Virus record (IMG/VR): IMGVR_UViG_3300025769_015982
Location: 22,013-86,012 of that record
DNA: 64,000 bases
Reading direction: 5' to 3' (one strand)
Source: a virus
In this document: piece by piece, positions 51,975 through 58,697 of the stretch
Layout of the letters: every line of letters begins with the position of its first letter
Numbering within the stretch: the stretch's first letter is position 1
The notes under the pieces: model-generated
What the model was told of the DNA's origin: nothing
The model's input: only the letters and a program-made list of their open reading frames with translations
Databases searched by the model: none
Made by a program: the position numbers and the translations under genes

Positions 51975-53105
51975 ATGAACTATAAGAACATTCTAAGAGG
52001 ATATTACGATACAGAAAATAAAGTTAAAGCAATAGATGTAATGTCAGATCAACCTTATTATATTGAGGATAGACCTGACATGAAACAACGTATTGAACGA
52101 GCTATTAATTTCAAACAGTATCTAGCCATATATCAACGTGGTACTCGCAATGGCTTTGAGTATATTAACCAAAACGATATAGTTTGGGGTGACCAAACAA
52201 CTACACAACCAAAAGAAGTTACAATGATAAATAAGCCAGACGATTTTATTATTAGCGACCTTAAGTGGAAGTACTTAACTCGCTGTATTAATAAGGGTAA
52301 AAACCTTATGTTTGTAGGACCTGCAGGTACAGGTAAAACACAGATTGTTTTTGAAGCCGCTAAGGCAATTAAAAAGCCAATCTTCTATTTTAATTTAGGA
52401 TCTACTCAAGATGTTCGTTCGGCTCTTATTGGTAGTACTTATTTTAAAAACGGTACATATTTTGAAGAATCCGCGTTTGTGAACGCGATAAAAACACCAG
52501 GATCTGTGGTTTTACTTGACGAAATTTCGCGAGCAAACCCTGAGGCATGGAATATATTGATGCCAGTTCTTGACGTTAATATACGCAAATTAAGATTAGA
52601 TGAAAAAGAAAACAGCCCTGTTATTGATGTCGCTGATAGTGTCAGCTTCATTTCTACAGCCAATATTGGGTTTGAGTATACTTCAGCTCGTATGCTCGAC
52701 CGCGCTTTGGCTGATCGCTTTAACGTTGTTGAAATGGATACTCTGGATAAGGAAGAGGAGATGAAATTGCTAGCTATGAAGCACCCAGACCTTAAATCAG
52801 AAATAAATGAGGCGTTATGTGATATTAGTTTTAAAATTAGAATGGAATGTCAAAGGGAGAATGCTAAGTTATCAAATGTATTATCAACTAGGACATTGCT
52901 TGAAGCAGCTGAAATGTCAGTTGATGGGTTTAGTATTGAAGAAATAGCTGAATTAATTTTATATCCTCAATACCCAGATGATGGAGGAGTTGATTCAGAA
53001 CGTATTTATATTCGACAATTGGTACAAAAATATGTTCAACAAGGTAATAAAGAAAATCTATTTACTGAAGATGATTTTGCCCACTTAGATAACTATGACA
53101 TTTAA
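51975..53105 (+). CDS. MoxR/CobS-like AAA+ ATPase
   Basis: 376 residues starting at ATG 51975; the open frame extends upstream to 51912 but that part crosses the terminator and promoter. Walker A VGPAGTGKTQIV, Walker B VLLDEISRANPEAWN, sensor FISTANIG and arginine finger DRFN. The domain is that of MoxR/CbbQ/CobS ATPases that remodel partner complexes, normally with a von Willebrand A protein. No such partner is recognised nearby. Overlaps the next gene by 11 nt. Confidence 0.85.
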   Translation: MNYKNILRGYYDTENKVKAIDVMSDQPYYIEDRPDMKQRIERAINFKQYLAIYQRGTRNGFEYINQNDIVWGDQTTTQPKEVTMINKPDDFIISDLKWKYLTRCINKGKNLMFVGPAGTGKTQIVFEAAKAIKKPIFYFNLGSTQDVRSALIGSTYFKNGTYFEESAFVNAIKTPGSVVLLDEISRANPEAWNILMPVLDVNIRKLRLDEKENSPVIDVADSVSFISTANIGFEYTSARMLDRALADRFNVVEMDTLDKEEEMKLLAMKHPDLKSEINEALCDISFKIRMECQRENAKLSNVLSTRTLLEAAEMSVDGFSIEEIAELILYPQYPDDGGVDSERIYIRQLVQKYVQQGNKENLFTEDDFAHLDNYDI

Positions 53106-53661
53106 AAAAGACTATATAGAAGTTTGTTTAACCACAGGGGATGGCATCCAACACCTTAGATTACATGGGTGGCTGAAACGTGAACATGTATTAGTTAAAT
53201 CAGAACAGATATTTGGTAAAAGTGGAGACGACTTTGGTATGTTTATTGTTGTAATTCCTAACGGTGAATTGTATCAATTAGTAGAATTAAAAGATGATAT
53301 GTTTACTACTTTTGAGATATTATCTCAAGAAGAAGAACGGTGGACATCATATAAACAGAAACGAGATAAAGATTTTATAGAAAACATTTCTAATTTTATG
53401 TTTAGTTTGGCCCCTGAAAATAAAGTTGATATTGAAAGTTTTGTTGAAAAAGCAAACGAGGCAACACTTAGTTTATTTAAATCATCTAGAGATTTTACAG
53501 GGGATTATGTTGTAAATGATTTTATGTCTGTTGAAGAAAAAGTAGCTGATCTTGATATGTTAATTGATTTTTTTGAAAATAAAGAACGTTATGAAGACTG
53601 TGCTTATCTTCTTAAAATAAAAGATAAAATAGTAGTAAATGAAGAATTCAAAACAAAATGA
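53095..53661 (+). CDS. Hypothetical protein with UVR-like motif
   Basis: 188 residues. N-terminal beta-rich part (VCLTTGDGIQHLRLHGWL), central helical part, and C-terminal SVEEKVADLDMLIDFFENKERYEDCAYLLKIKD resembling a UVR hairpin as in UvrB/ClpC. Might interact with the AAA+ ATPase encoded just upstream; this is inferred from adjacency only. Confidence 0.68.
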   Translation: MTFKKDYIEVCLTTGDGIQHLRLHGWLKREHVLVKSEQIFGKSGDDFGMFIVVIPNGELYQLVELKDDMFTTFEILSQEEERWTSYKQKRDKDFIENISNFMFSLAPENKVDIESFVEKANEATLSLFKSSRDFTGDYVVNDFMSVEEKVADLDMLIDFFENKERYEDCAYLLKIKDKIVVNEEFKTK

Positions 53662-53668
53662 TTATTGG

Positions 53669-53686
53669 ATAAGTACTTGTACTTAT
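53669..53686. repeat. Perfect inverted repeat centred on a -33 element
   Basis: ATAAGTAC and GTACTTAT, 8 bases each, with TT between. The TTG at 53677-53679 lies at its centre and 20-22 bases from the TATATATTTA box at 53700. It may be an operator or a stem-loop combined with promoter. Confidence 0.55.
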
Positions 53687-53709
53687 GACATTGGAATAGT
53701 ATATATTTA
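53677..53709 (+). promoter_or_regulatory. Putative promoter with TATATATTTA box
   Basis: TTG at 53677, then about 22 bases, then TATATT at 53702-53707, with an ATG at 53713. Weak match compared with the CGTATATT promoters, but correctly placed in a gap between genes. Confidence 0.45.
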
Positions 53710-53712
53710 CAA

Positions 53713-53886
53713 ATGAGAGAGTTTGGATTACGGTTAAAAAAAGCGTACATTATAAAAATAAAATGGAAACGAGCAGTTAAACAATGGTTCAACCATAACT
53801 CTGAACCACTTCATAAACTAAGAAAACAATTAAACAAAATAAACCATGAGCTTAGACAAATTAGACGCCGCCAGAAAGCATTATGA
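53713..53886 (+). CDS. Small basic hypothetical protein
   Basis: 57 residues, Lys/Arg-rich helix (LRLKKAYIIKIKWKRAVKQW and NHELRQIRRRQKAL). Overlaps the following gene by 41 nt out of frame, which is longer than usual here and lowers confidence; a truncated version is possible. Confidence 0.45.
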   Translation: MREFGLRLKKAYIIKIKWKRAVKQWFNHNSEPLHKLRKQLNKINHELRQIRRRQKAL

Positions 53887-54091
53887 AGGCATCGCAGCAG
53901 AAGCAGAGGTAACGATAGACACATACCTAAATTTTTCCGTTGGAATCGGTGAACACTCAAATGTAATGGAAGAATTGCGCGCTCAAATCGAGAAACTCGG
54001 CGAAGCCCGTGACGCCATTGATACGATTATTACTCTCCAGAACAGAGATAAAAAAAATGACTTAAAAGCTAAAAAACAACTTAATAGCTAA
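53846..54091 (+). CDS. Hypothetical protein
   Basis: 81 residues, almost entirely helical with coiled-coil-like heptads (VMEELRAQIEKLGEARDAIDTII) and a basic tail. No family recognised. Confidence 0.65.
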   Translation: MSLDKLDAARKHYEGIAAEAEVTIDTYLNFSVGIGEHSNVMEELRAQIEKLGEARDAIDTIITLQNRDKKNDLKAKKQLNS

Positions 54092-54097
54092 GGAAGA

Positions 54098-54289
54098 ATG
54101 AGTAATGTGAATTGGATAATGGGGTTTTTGGTCCTATTAGCTTTATATGGTAGTGTGTTACCCCCAGATAGTACTGGCCATTATTTAGATTATAATGGTG
54201 ATGGTGTTATTGATCTTTATGATCTTATGGAACATTTAACAAAACGACCACAAGTAATAGAAAATACAACAGATTTTACAGATAAATGA
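54098..54289 (+). CDS. Membrane-anchored EF-hand/dockerin-like peptide
   Basis: 63 residues. N-terminal hydrophobic helix (WIMGFLVLLALYGSVL), then DYNGDGVIDLYD, a complete calcium-loop pattern (D1, N3, D5, G6, I8, D9, D12). A single EF-hand or half-dockerin on a membrane anchor is uncommon. May bind calcium at the cell surface or pair with another copy. Confidence 0.72.
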   Translation: MSNVNWIMGFLVLLALYGSVLPPDSTGHYLDYNGDGVIDLYDLMEHLTKRPQVIENTTDFTDK

Positions 54290-54507
54290 AAAAGTTTTGG
54301 GCAGACCTTAGTGATGTGTTTATTGAACGAGAACGAGCATACCTCGTTTGTAACGATCAAGCACAATTTTTTAGTGGCTTAAGCGGGGGTAAACCTGTAT
54401 TTAGCGAATCTTATGATGACGCTAGGCCTTTACAAAGAGAAAGCCAATTTAGAAATTTGGTTAGGGCATCGGATGTTCCTATATTTAAGGAGTATATTGA
54501 AAAATGA
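54286..54507 (+). CDS. Hypothetical protein
   Basis: 73 residues. Mostly alpha/beta with ERAYLVCNDQAQFF and a C-terminal FKEYIEK. No family recognised. Overlaps the EF-hand gene by 4 nt. Confidence 0.62.
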   Translation: MKKFWADLSDVFIERERAYLVCNDQAQFFSGLSGGKPVFSESYDDARPLQRESQFRNLVRASDVPIFKEYIEK

Positions 54508-54513
54508 GAATTC

Positions 54514-54681
54514 ATGAGACAGCTAATTGAAATATATAATGAGGCAGCCCAACAATTTGAAGACTTTGCATTTAAACACATTGTACCACGGGTTCTTAAA
54601 GTAGTGGAGATAGCATTACGGTTAACTTTAATCTATGCTTTCTATCTCCTTTTTAAAAATGGTATTAACGAAGTGCTTTGA
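54514..54681 (+). CDS. Small membrane protein
   Basis: 55 residues with a charged helical start (RQLIEIYNEAAQQFEDF) and a C-terminal hydrophobic stretch (IALRLTLIYAFYLLF). The stop TGA overlaps the TTG start of the next gene. Confidence 0.55.
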   Translation: MRQLIEIYNEAAQQFEDFAFKHIVPRVLKVVEIALRLTLIYAFYLLFKNGINEVL

Positions 54682-54965
54682 GCAAGAATTTAGTATATTA
54701 CTTTGACCTACATAAGCATCTTGAAGTTAAAATGGCTACTGGTGAATGGAATCAAGTCACTTGTGCTACATTTAGGTCATATGCTGGAGGTAGACGTATT
54801 AATGGTGAAGCATATGATGGTCCCATTTTATACCATAGTACGAATTATTTATATGAAGGTCCCCTTAATGGGAAAATAATTCAACTTGAAGAAGGGCAAG
54901 ATGTTAAAATACTTAGGAAAGTAAGAAAAAATAGTAGGTTTTCCTGGGCAAATGAATGGAGTTAG
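54678..54965 (+). CDS. Hypothetical protein
   Basis: 95 residues; starts with TTG in the TTGA overlap of the previous stop. Beta-rich (LVYYFDLHKHLEVKMATGE). No family recognised. Confidence 0.65.
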   Translation: MSKNLVYYFDLHKHLEVKMATGEWNQVTCATFRSYAGGRRINGEAYDGPILYHSTNYLYEGPLNGKIIQLEEGQDVKILRKVRKNSRFSWANEWS

Positions 54966-54966
54966 A

Positions 54967-54998
54967 TTTTTGGTTTACTGAAAATTTGTTCGTATATT
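54967..54998 (+). promoter_or_regulatory. Promoter (TTTTGG ... CGTATATTTA)
   Basis: TTTTTGG at 54967, 20 bases after the TTG, TATATT at 54993-54998 with CG before it; ATG at 55005. Same family as 51939, 55647, 56888, 58621 and the later series. Confidence 0.78.
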
Positions 54999-55004
54999 TA
55001 AGGT

Positions 55005-55274
55005 ATGAGAAAAGGAAGACAAAAAGGCCAAACTAAGGCTAAAAGTGTAATTAATGACCCATCAATAGCCCCCTTTAAGATATTGATAGAGGAAGACCAG
55101 TATGTTTTAATTGATGATAAAGATATCCCCCGTGGCTATTATACATCATTAGACACAGTAGTATATAGGATATCAAAGATATTTATGGCTAATAAAAGGA
55201 AGGAATTTAACCTTTCAGAATTTGTGGTTGATTATAACAAAACTAAAAATAGTATTTTAGATAGCTTTAACTAA
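55005..55274 (+). CDS. Hypothetical protein
   Basis: 89 residues. Basic N-terminus (RKGRQKGQTKAKS) then an alpha/beta part with a YVLIDDKDIPRGYYTSLDT hairpin. No family recognised. Linked by TAATG to the next small gene. Confidence 0.68.
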   Translation: MRKGRQKGQTKAKSVINDPSIAPFKILIEEDQYVLIDDKDIPRGYYTSLDTVVYRISKIFMANKRKEFNLSEFVVDYNKTKNSILDSFN

Positions 55275-55450
55275 TGCTAAAAGATGAAGACCATATCAGA
55301 GCGTTAATTAAGATTGAAATGAAGGATAACCTCAAAATCCTAATTGACCCAAAGAAAAAAAATAGCTTTTCTGATTCACGAGTTACCACATGGATTCACA
55401 CAGTAACTGAACGTATTGTTTACCATTTAATGGAAAGAAATAAATCATAA
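55274..55450 (+). CDS. Small hypothetical protein
   Basis: 58 residues, helical (EDHIRALIKIEMKDNLKILI; TWIHTVTERIVYHLMER). Both ends are coupled (TAATG) with neighbours, which supports it as a real gene. Confidence 0.6.
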   Translation: MLKDEDHIRALIKIEMKDNLKILIDPKKKNSFSDSRVTTWIHTVTERIVYHLMERNKS

Positions 55451-55644
55451 TGGCTAGGGACGGATCCTATATTACACCTGTTGTAGTAACATTTAAGACA
55501 TCAAATCGCTCCAATGCTAAAACTAAAGTGAAAGTGATTCGCAACAGAAACATTGACGAGGTATTAGATGTAAAGACAAAAATTCCTGGCATCCCCGAAA
55601 AGGCTGTTATTTTGGAAATCGGAGTAGGAAAGAGTTTTACTTAA
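55450..55644 (+). CDS. Small hypothetical protein
   Basis: 64 residues, strand-rich (ITPVVVTFKTSNRSNAKTKVKVIR). No family recognised; last gene before the next promoter. Confidence 0.62.
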   Translation: MARDGSYITPVVVTFKTSNRSNAKTKVKVIRNRNIDEVLDVKTKIPGIPEKAVILEIGVGKSFT

Positions 55645-55646
55645 AC

Positions 55647-55677
55647 TTTTGGTTTACCAGCCAATCTATCGTATATT
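55647..55677 (+). promoter_or_regulatory. Promoter (TTTTGG ... CGTATATTTA)
   Basis: TTTTGG at 55647-55652, 20 bases after the TTG, TATATT at 55672-55677. Precedes the DUF932 gene, with an unusually long leader of about 35 nt (AGAAGAAAG, A-rich). Confidence 0.78.
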
Positions 55678-55715
55678 TAGAGAAGAAAGTTAGTTAAAAA
55701 CCTAAAAAAAGTATC

Positions 55716-56606
55716 ATGTCTGAAGTACAAGACACACAATTTTCAACTGCACAGCAGTTAATTAATACGGTTAATCAGAAAATCGAAAACCGTGAATCGC
55801 TCACTATGGATGAATTGAAGATGATTTGTCCTGAAATTTCAACCCCCGAAATTAATCCTGAATTGCGTAAGCACTTGGGTATTTCGGACAAATATGTTCA
55901 CGTACCTACTGAGCAGGTGATTGAGGATGTTATGAAGTTGGGTTGGTCGCCTATCAATGCGTACCGTGTTAATTCACGTAAAAAGCGCAATGGCGTTGGT
56001 CGTCATATGATCAAGTTTGTCAACTATGACTTTATGCAAGAGGGTAAAACCGAATACCCTGAGTTGCTGTTGACAAACAGTCACGATGGTACTACTGCAT
56101 TTAAGTTGGATGTAGGTATTTTCCGTTTGGTGTGTTCGAATGGTATGGTTATTAAGTCGCAGGACTTTGGTTCAATGAAGGTTCGTCACTACGGTTACGA
56201 CTTTGAAACTATTAAGGGTGCTGTAAATAAGTTGGTTGAACAGATTCCTGATTACCTCAAGCAAGTTGAAGATATGAAGGAGCAGGAATTGGAGCGTAAA
56301 CAAATGCTTGAGTTTGCTCGTGAAGCAGCTTTGCTTCGTTTCAAGACAGCTAATATTGAAACGATTGATAAGTTAGTTGATGTAGATGATTTGCTTGAGT
56401 CGACTCGTAAGGAAGACGAGGGTAATGGTTTGTGGGAGGTATTCAACCGCCTACAGGAAAAAGTTGTGAATGGTAAATTTAATTATGCCCTGGGTAAAAA
56501 GGAACGTAAGGCCCGTCCCGTGAAGGGTTTCAAGTCGCAGGTAAAGCTCAATCAGGATTTGTGGGAGTTAGCGAGCAGTTACTTGCCTGAAGCCGCAGCG
56601 GTTTAA
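55716..56606 (+). CDS. DUF932-like phage/plasmid protein
   Basis: 296 residues. SRKKRNGVGRHMIKFVN and LLTNSHDGTTAFKLDVGIFRLVCSNGMVI are the DUF932 hallmark (N-S-H-D-G-x-x-A ... R-L-V-C-x-N). The family, common in phages and plasmids, has no known biochemical function. A long charged coil follows in the C-terminal half. G-rich codon choice (TTG, CGT) contrasts with the sugar cluster. Confidence 0.82.
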   Translation: MSEVQDTQFSTAQQLINTVNQKIENRESLTMDELKMICPEISTPEINPELRKHLGISDKYVHVPTEQVIEDVMKLGWSPINAYRVNSRKKRNGVGRHMIKFVNYDFMQEGKTEYPELLLTNSHDGTTAFKLDVGIFRLVCSNGMVIKSQDFGSMKVRHYGYDFETIKGAVNKLVEQIPDYLKQVEDMKEQELERKQMLEFAREAALLRFKTANIETIDKLVDVDDLLESTRKEDEGNGLWEVFNRLQEKVVNGKFNYALGKKERKARPVKGFKSQVKLNQDLWELASSYLPEAAAV

Positions 56607-56614
56607 ATATAGGA

Positions 56615-56640
56615 GAGGGGGGCCTCGGCCCCCCTCATTT
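56615..56640. terminator. Bidirectional terminator between DUF932 and the minus-strand lipoprotein
   Basis: GAGGGGGG-CCTCGG-CCCCCCTC forms an 8-pair GC stem followed by ATTT on the plus strand; on the other strand the lipoprotein stop at 56645 is 9 bases away. It probably ends both converging transcripts. Confidence 0.78.
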
Positions 56641-56644
56641 CCAT

Positions 56645-56794
56645 TTATTCATCACTATTCCATGTGTAAATTTCCCCGTCGGGCATCATGACATAGTTAG
56701 TAACAGTTTGGTTTTGGCTAGTAGATTGTGTAATACTAGTAGTTGCGCAACCCGTTAAACACAATACTACTGCGATTGCAAGTAAGTATTTCAT
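56645..56794 (-). CDS. Small phage lipoprotein
   Basis: 49 residues, minus strand, the only convincing gene in that direction. Signal peptide MKYLLAIAVVLCLTGC with a perfect LTGC lipobox at residues 13-16, then a Ser/Thr/Gln-rich stretch and an NYVMMPDGEIYTW end. Such tiny lipoproteins in phages act as superinfection-exclusion or outer-membrane spanin (Rz1-like) partners; neither partner is nearby. AT-rich upstream sequence (56795-56880) includes TATATT boxes on its strand. Confidence 0.75.
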   Translation of the reverse strand: MKYLLAIAVVLCLTGCATTSITQSTSQNQTVTNYVMMPDGEIYTWNSDE

Positions 56795-56887
56795 GTAGTT
56801 GGGTTTTTAATTCGATTATACATATATAAGTAATATACAAGTTATAATAGAGTCATAAAGCGTCATATGAAAGAGTTTATTTAGAAA

Positions 56888-56917
56888 TTTGGTTTTAAGG
56901 ATAGAAGATCGTATATT
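56888..56917 (+). promoter_or_regulatory. Promoter (TTTGG ... CGTATATTTA)
   Basis: TTTGG at 56888, 20 bases after the TTG, TATATT at 56912-56917. Drives the 56953 gene and perhaps the tRNA cluster after it. Confidence 0.78.
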
Positions 56918-56952
56918 TAATAAAGAAAGAAGGTTGAGAAAATAAAAACAAC

Positions 56953-57144
56953 ATGAAAAACCCAATCACCATTAACGCAACAAAGTATCCAGATGGATAT
57001 TTGCCTAAGATTGCTTACCACATTGCAAACCAAAATGCTGACAAGTTGGAATACTTTACAGACCAACATGAAGCATTGTATGGTAAGTTGACACAGGAGG
57101 ATATGCACAAAGTAATTGATATGGTGTATGAACATATAAAATAA
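56953..57144 (+). CDS. Small hypothetical protein
   Basis: 63 residues, mostly helical (AYHIANQNADKLEYFTDQ and KLTQEDMHKVIDMVYEH). No family recognised. Immediately precedes the first tRNA. Confidence 0.62.
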   Translation: MKNPITINATKYPDGYLPKIAYHIANQNADKLEYFTDQHEALYGKLTQEDMHKVIDMVYEHIK

Positions 57145-57150
57145 ATGAAT

Positions 57151-57236
57151 GCCCGGGTGGTGGAATTGGTAGACACGACAGACTTAAAATCTGTTTCGCC
57201 GAACGGTGAGTGCGGGTTCGAGCCCCGCCCCGGGTA
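57151..57236 (+). tRNA. tRNA-Leu (anticodon TAA)
   Basis: 86-nt cloverleaf with a long variable arm. Acceptor GCCCGGG/CCCGGGT, anticodon arm ACAGA-CTTAAAA-TCTGT (TAA), T arm with GGTTCGAGCCC. No encoded CCA. Confidence 0.9.
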
Positions 57237-57331
57237 CATAATAAATCCTCAGACGTGGGGTCGGTGGAATCAGGCATGGTTCATGTAAGGGATAAATGGG
57301 GATAGCTTCCTCACCCAGCAAGCCGCAATAT
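57237..57331 (+). other. Spacer between tRNA-Leu and tRNA-Arg
   Basis: 95 bases without a recognised gene. Contains GGGG and CCCTCA runs that could pair, but no full cloverleaf is visible. May be a degraded tRNA or a processing spacer. Confidence 0.4.
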
Positions 57332-57405
57332 GCGCTCATAGCTCAGCTGGATAGAGCAACAGCCTTCTAAGCTGTAGGTCCTAGGTTCGAATCCTAGTGG
57401 GCGTA
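57332..57405 (+). tRNA. tRNA-Arg (anticodon TCT)
   Basis: Acceptor GCGCTCA/TGGGCGT, anticodon arm ACAGC-CTTCTAA-GCTGT (TCT), T arm AGGTTCGAATCCT. Reads AGA, a frequent arginine codon in this AT-rich phage. Confidence 0.9.
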
Positions 57406-57479
57406 CTGGAGTTCTTTGACATCCTGGTTTTTAATTCGCTGATGACGTCACTACGTAATTAAACGTGACGCACCAATAT
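57406..57479 (+). other. Spacer with a hairpin between tRNA-Arg and tRNA-Ile
   Basis: CGTCAC (57446-57451) pairs with GTGACG (57465-57470) around a 13-base loop, next to a palindromic TGACGTCA. Otherwise no gene seen. Confidence 0.4.
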
Positions 57480-57553
57480 GGGGACGTAGCTCAATTGGTT
57501 AGAGCATCAAGCTTATATCTTGAAGGTCACAGGTTCAATTCCTGTCGTCCCTA
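57480..57553 (+). tRNA. tRNA-Ile (anticodon TAT)
   Basis: Acceptor GGGGACG/CGTCCCT, anticodon arm TCAAG-CTTATAT-CTTGA (TAT, reads ATA), T arm AGGTTCAATTCCT. ATA is very common in the sugar cluster. Confidence 0.88.
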
Positions 57554-57557
57554 CTAT

Positions 57558-57631
57558 GACTTCGTAGCTCAGTTGGTTAGAGCATCTCACTTTTAATGAG
57601 AGGGTCCTGGGTTCGAGTCCCAGCGGGGTTA
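57558..57631 (+). tRNA. tRNA-Lys (anticodon TTT)
   Basis: Acceptor GACTTCG/CGGGGTT with G-U pairs, anticodon arm TCTCA-CTTTTAA-TGAGA (TTT), T arm GGGTTCGAGTCCC. Reads AAA. Confidence 0.88.
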
Positions 57632-57658
57632 CGCGTGTGAGGCGAATTAATGCTAGGC

Positions 57659-57733
57659 GGCTCCTTAGCTCAGTTGGTTCAGAGCACCTCGTTTACACCG
57701 AGGGGGTCATTGGTTCGAGTCCAATAGGAGCTA
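57659..57733 (+). tRNA. tRNA-Val (anticodon TAC)
   Basis: Acceptor GGCTCCT/AGGAGCT, anticodon arm CCTCG-TTTACAC-CGAGG (TAC), T arm TGGTTCGAGTCCA. Reads GTA. Confidence 0.9.
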
Positions 57734-57739
57734 CAATAT

Positions 57740-57819
57740 ACCCGAGTGGTGAAATGGTAGACACGCTGGTCTTAGGAACCAGTGCCACAGGCGTGAAGGT
57801 TCGAATCCTTTCTCGGGTA
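57740..57819 (+). tRNA. tRNA-Leu (anticodon TAG)
   Basis: Acceptor ACCCGAG/CTCGGGT, anticodon arm CTGGT-CTTAGGA-ACCAG (TAG), variable arm longer than class I, T arm AGGTTCGAATCCT. Reads CTA. The sixth tRNA; all six read A-ending codons. Confidence 0.88.
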
Positions 57820-57842
57820 CAAATTAAACAAAAATAAATAAT

Positions 57843-58010
57843 ATGAAAAAATTTGTAAAATGGACCCCAGTAGCAATCGCACTAATAGCATTGCTCTACT
57901 CAGTAGGATTAGGAATGAATGGCCACACTGAAGAAGCACTATATTCATCACATTGGCCTGTAACACTATTAGTATTTTATTTGGTAATTGATAAGATTAA
58001 CAAGCAATGA
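57843..58010 (+). CDS. Small membrane protein
   Basis: 55 residues with two hydrophobic stretches (PVAIALIALLYSVGLGM and PVTLLVFYLVIDK). The start lies 23 bases after the last tRNA; its stop overlaps the next start (ATGA). Confidence 0.6.
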   Translation: MKKFVKWTPVAIALIALLYSVGLGMNGHTEEALYSSHWPVTLLVFYLVIDKINKQ

Positions 58011-58261
58011 GCACAACTATGTGGATTGTAGGTAGCATTATTTTTGTTGTCTACATGTATTTTACAATTTGGAACATTAATAATGGTTCCAAACAAACCC
58101 AACAACGTGAAGATTCATCATATGATGTAATGGATATGGACGGTATGGGTAATTTTAGTCGTTTTCCAATTAAACAACGTCGAATGGAGGAATTTGGTTA
58201 TAGAAAAGTTTTCTATAATGATAAAAAGACCAATGCAAGGAAGAAGAAAAAAACAGTATGA
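58007..58261 (+). CDS. Small membrane protein
   Basis: 84 residues: one N-terminal membrane helix (MWIVGSIIFVVYMYFTIW) then a polar, basic tail ending KTNARKKKK. No family recognised. Confidence 0.62.
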   Translation: MSTTMWIVGSIIFVVYMYFTIWNINNGSKQTQQREDSSYDVMDMDGMGNFSRFPIKQRRMEEFGYRKVFYNDKKTNARKKKKTV

Positions 58262-58346
58262 GGACAATTGGTGGATGTTAGAAAAAGCAGGTAAGTGCTT
58301 TTTGGTCTCCCTAATCTTCTATCTTATATTCATAGTTGTAAGTTAA
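58233..58346 (+). CDS. Tiny membrane protein
   Basis: 37 residues, starting inside the previous gene in another frame. Basic start then a hydrophobic helix (KCFLVSLIFYLIFIVV). Possible; supported mainly by tiling. Confidence 0.45.
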   Translation: MQGRRKKQYEDNWWMLEKAGKCFLVSLIFYLIFIVVS

Positions 58347-58348
58347 AG

Positions 58349-58474
58349 ATGGAGATAGTATCAAATTCTAGTGGTTATTGGATTGTAGATAAAGGATTTA
58401 TTGATGGTCCTTATGTTAACATCGAATTAGCTACAGAAGCACTTGAAGAAATAAAAAAATGGCAAAAGAAGTAA
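58349..58474 (+). CDS. Tiny hypothetical protein
   Basis: 41 residues (GYWIVDKGFIDGPYVNIE hairpin and an ALEEIKKWQKK helix). Followed with 16-nt overlap by the next small gene. Confidence 0.5.
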   Translation: MEIVSNSSGYWIVDKGFIDGPYVNIELATEALEEIKKWQKK

Positions 58475-58617
58475 ACATAGTAACACTATGCAATGAGATT
58501 TTTAACGGTCTTGAAGTTAAAGGGTGTGGTATGTCACCTATTAAAGCAGCTGAAGGTGGTTACAACGGAACGTTTGTTAACATTGTATTTGATGCTTTAG
58601 AAAAAGCGAAAAGATAA
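58459..58617 (+). CDS. Small hypothetical protein
   Basis: 52 residues, helical with two Cys (TLCNEIFNGLEVKGCGM). Ends directly before the next promoter. No family recognised. Confidence 0.55.
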   Translation: MAKEVNIVTLCNEIFNGLEVKGCGMSPIKAAEGGYNGTFVNIVFDALEKAKR

Positions 58618-58620
58618 GGA

Positions 58621-58651
58621 TTTTTGGAAACTGAAAACTCGATCGTATATT
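58621..58651 (+). promoter_or_regulatory. Promoter of the RecA-fold ATPase gene
   Basis: TTTTTGG, 19 bases, TATATT at 58646-58651 (CGATCGTATATTTA), then an A-rich leader of about 46 nt with no Shine-Dalgarno. Core GATCGTATATT is shared with the later series. Confidence 0.8.
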
Positions 58652-58697
58652 TAAGAAGTAAGATTGAGAGATAGTTAAACACACAAAACAAAACAAA

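Noticed and set aside
56917-57277. Minus-strand open frames over the tRNA-Leu and the gene before it
   Set aside because: They run across a tRNA and the promoter and show no protein features.
57637-57837. 66-residue plus-strand open frame across tRNA-Val and tRNA-Leu
   Set aside because: Translates tRNA sequence; typical artefact.
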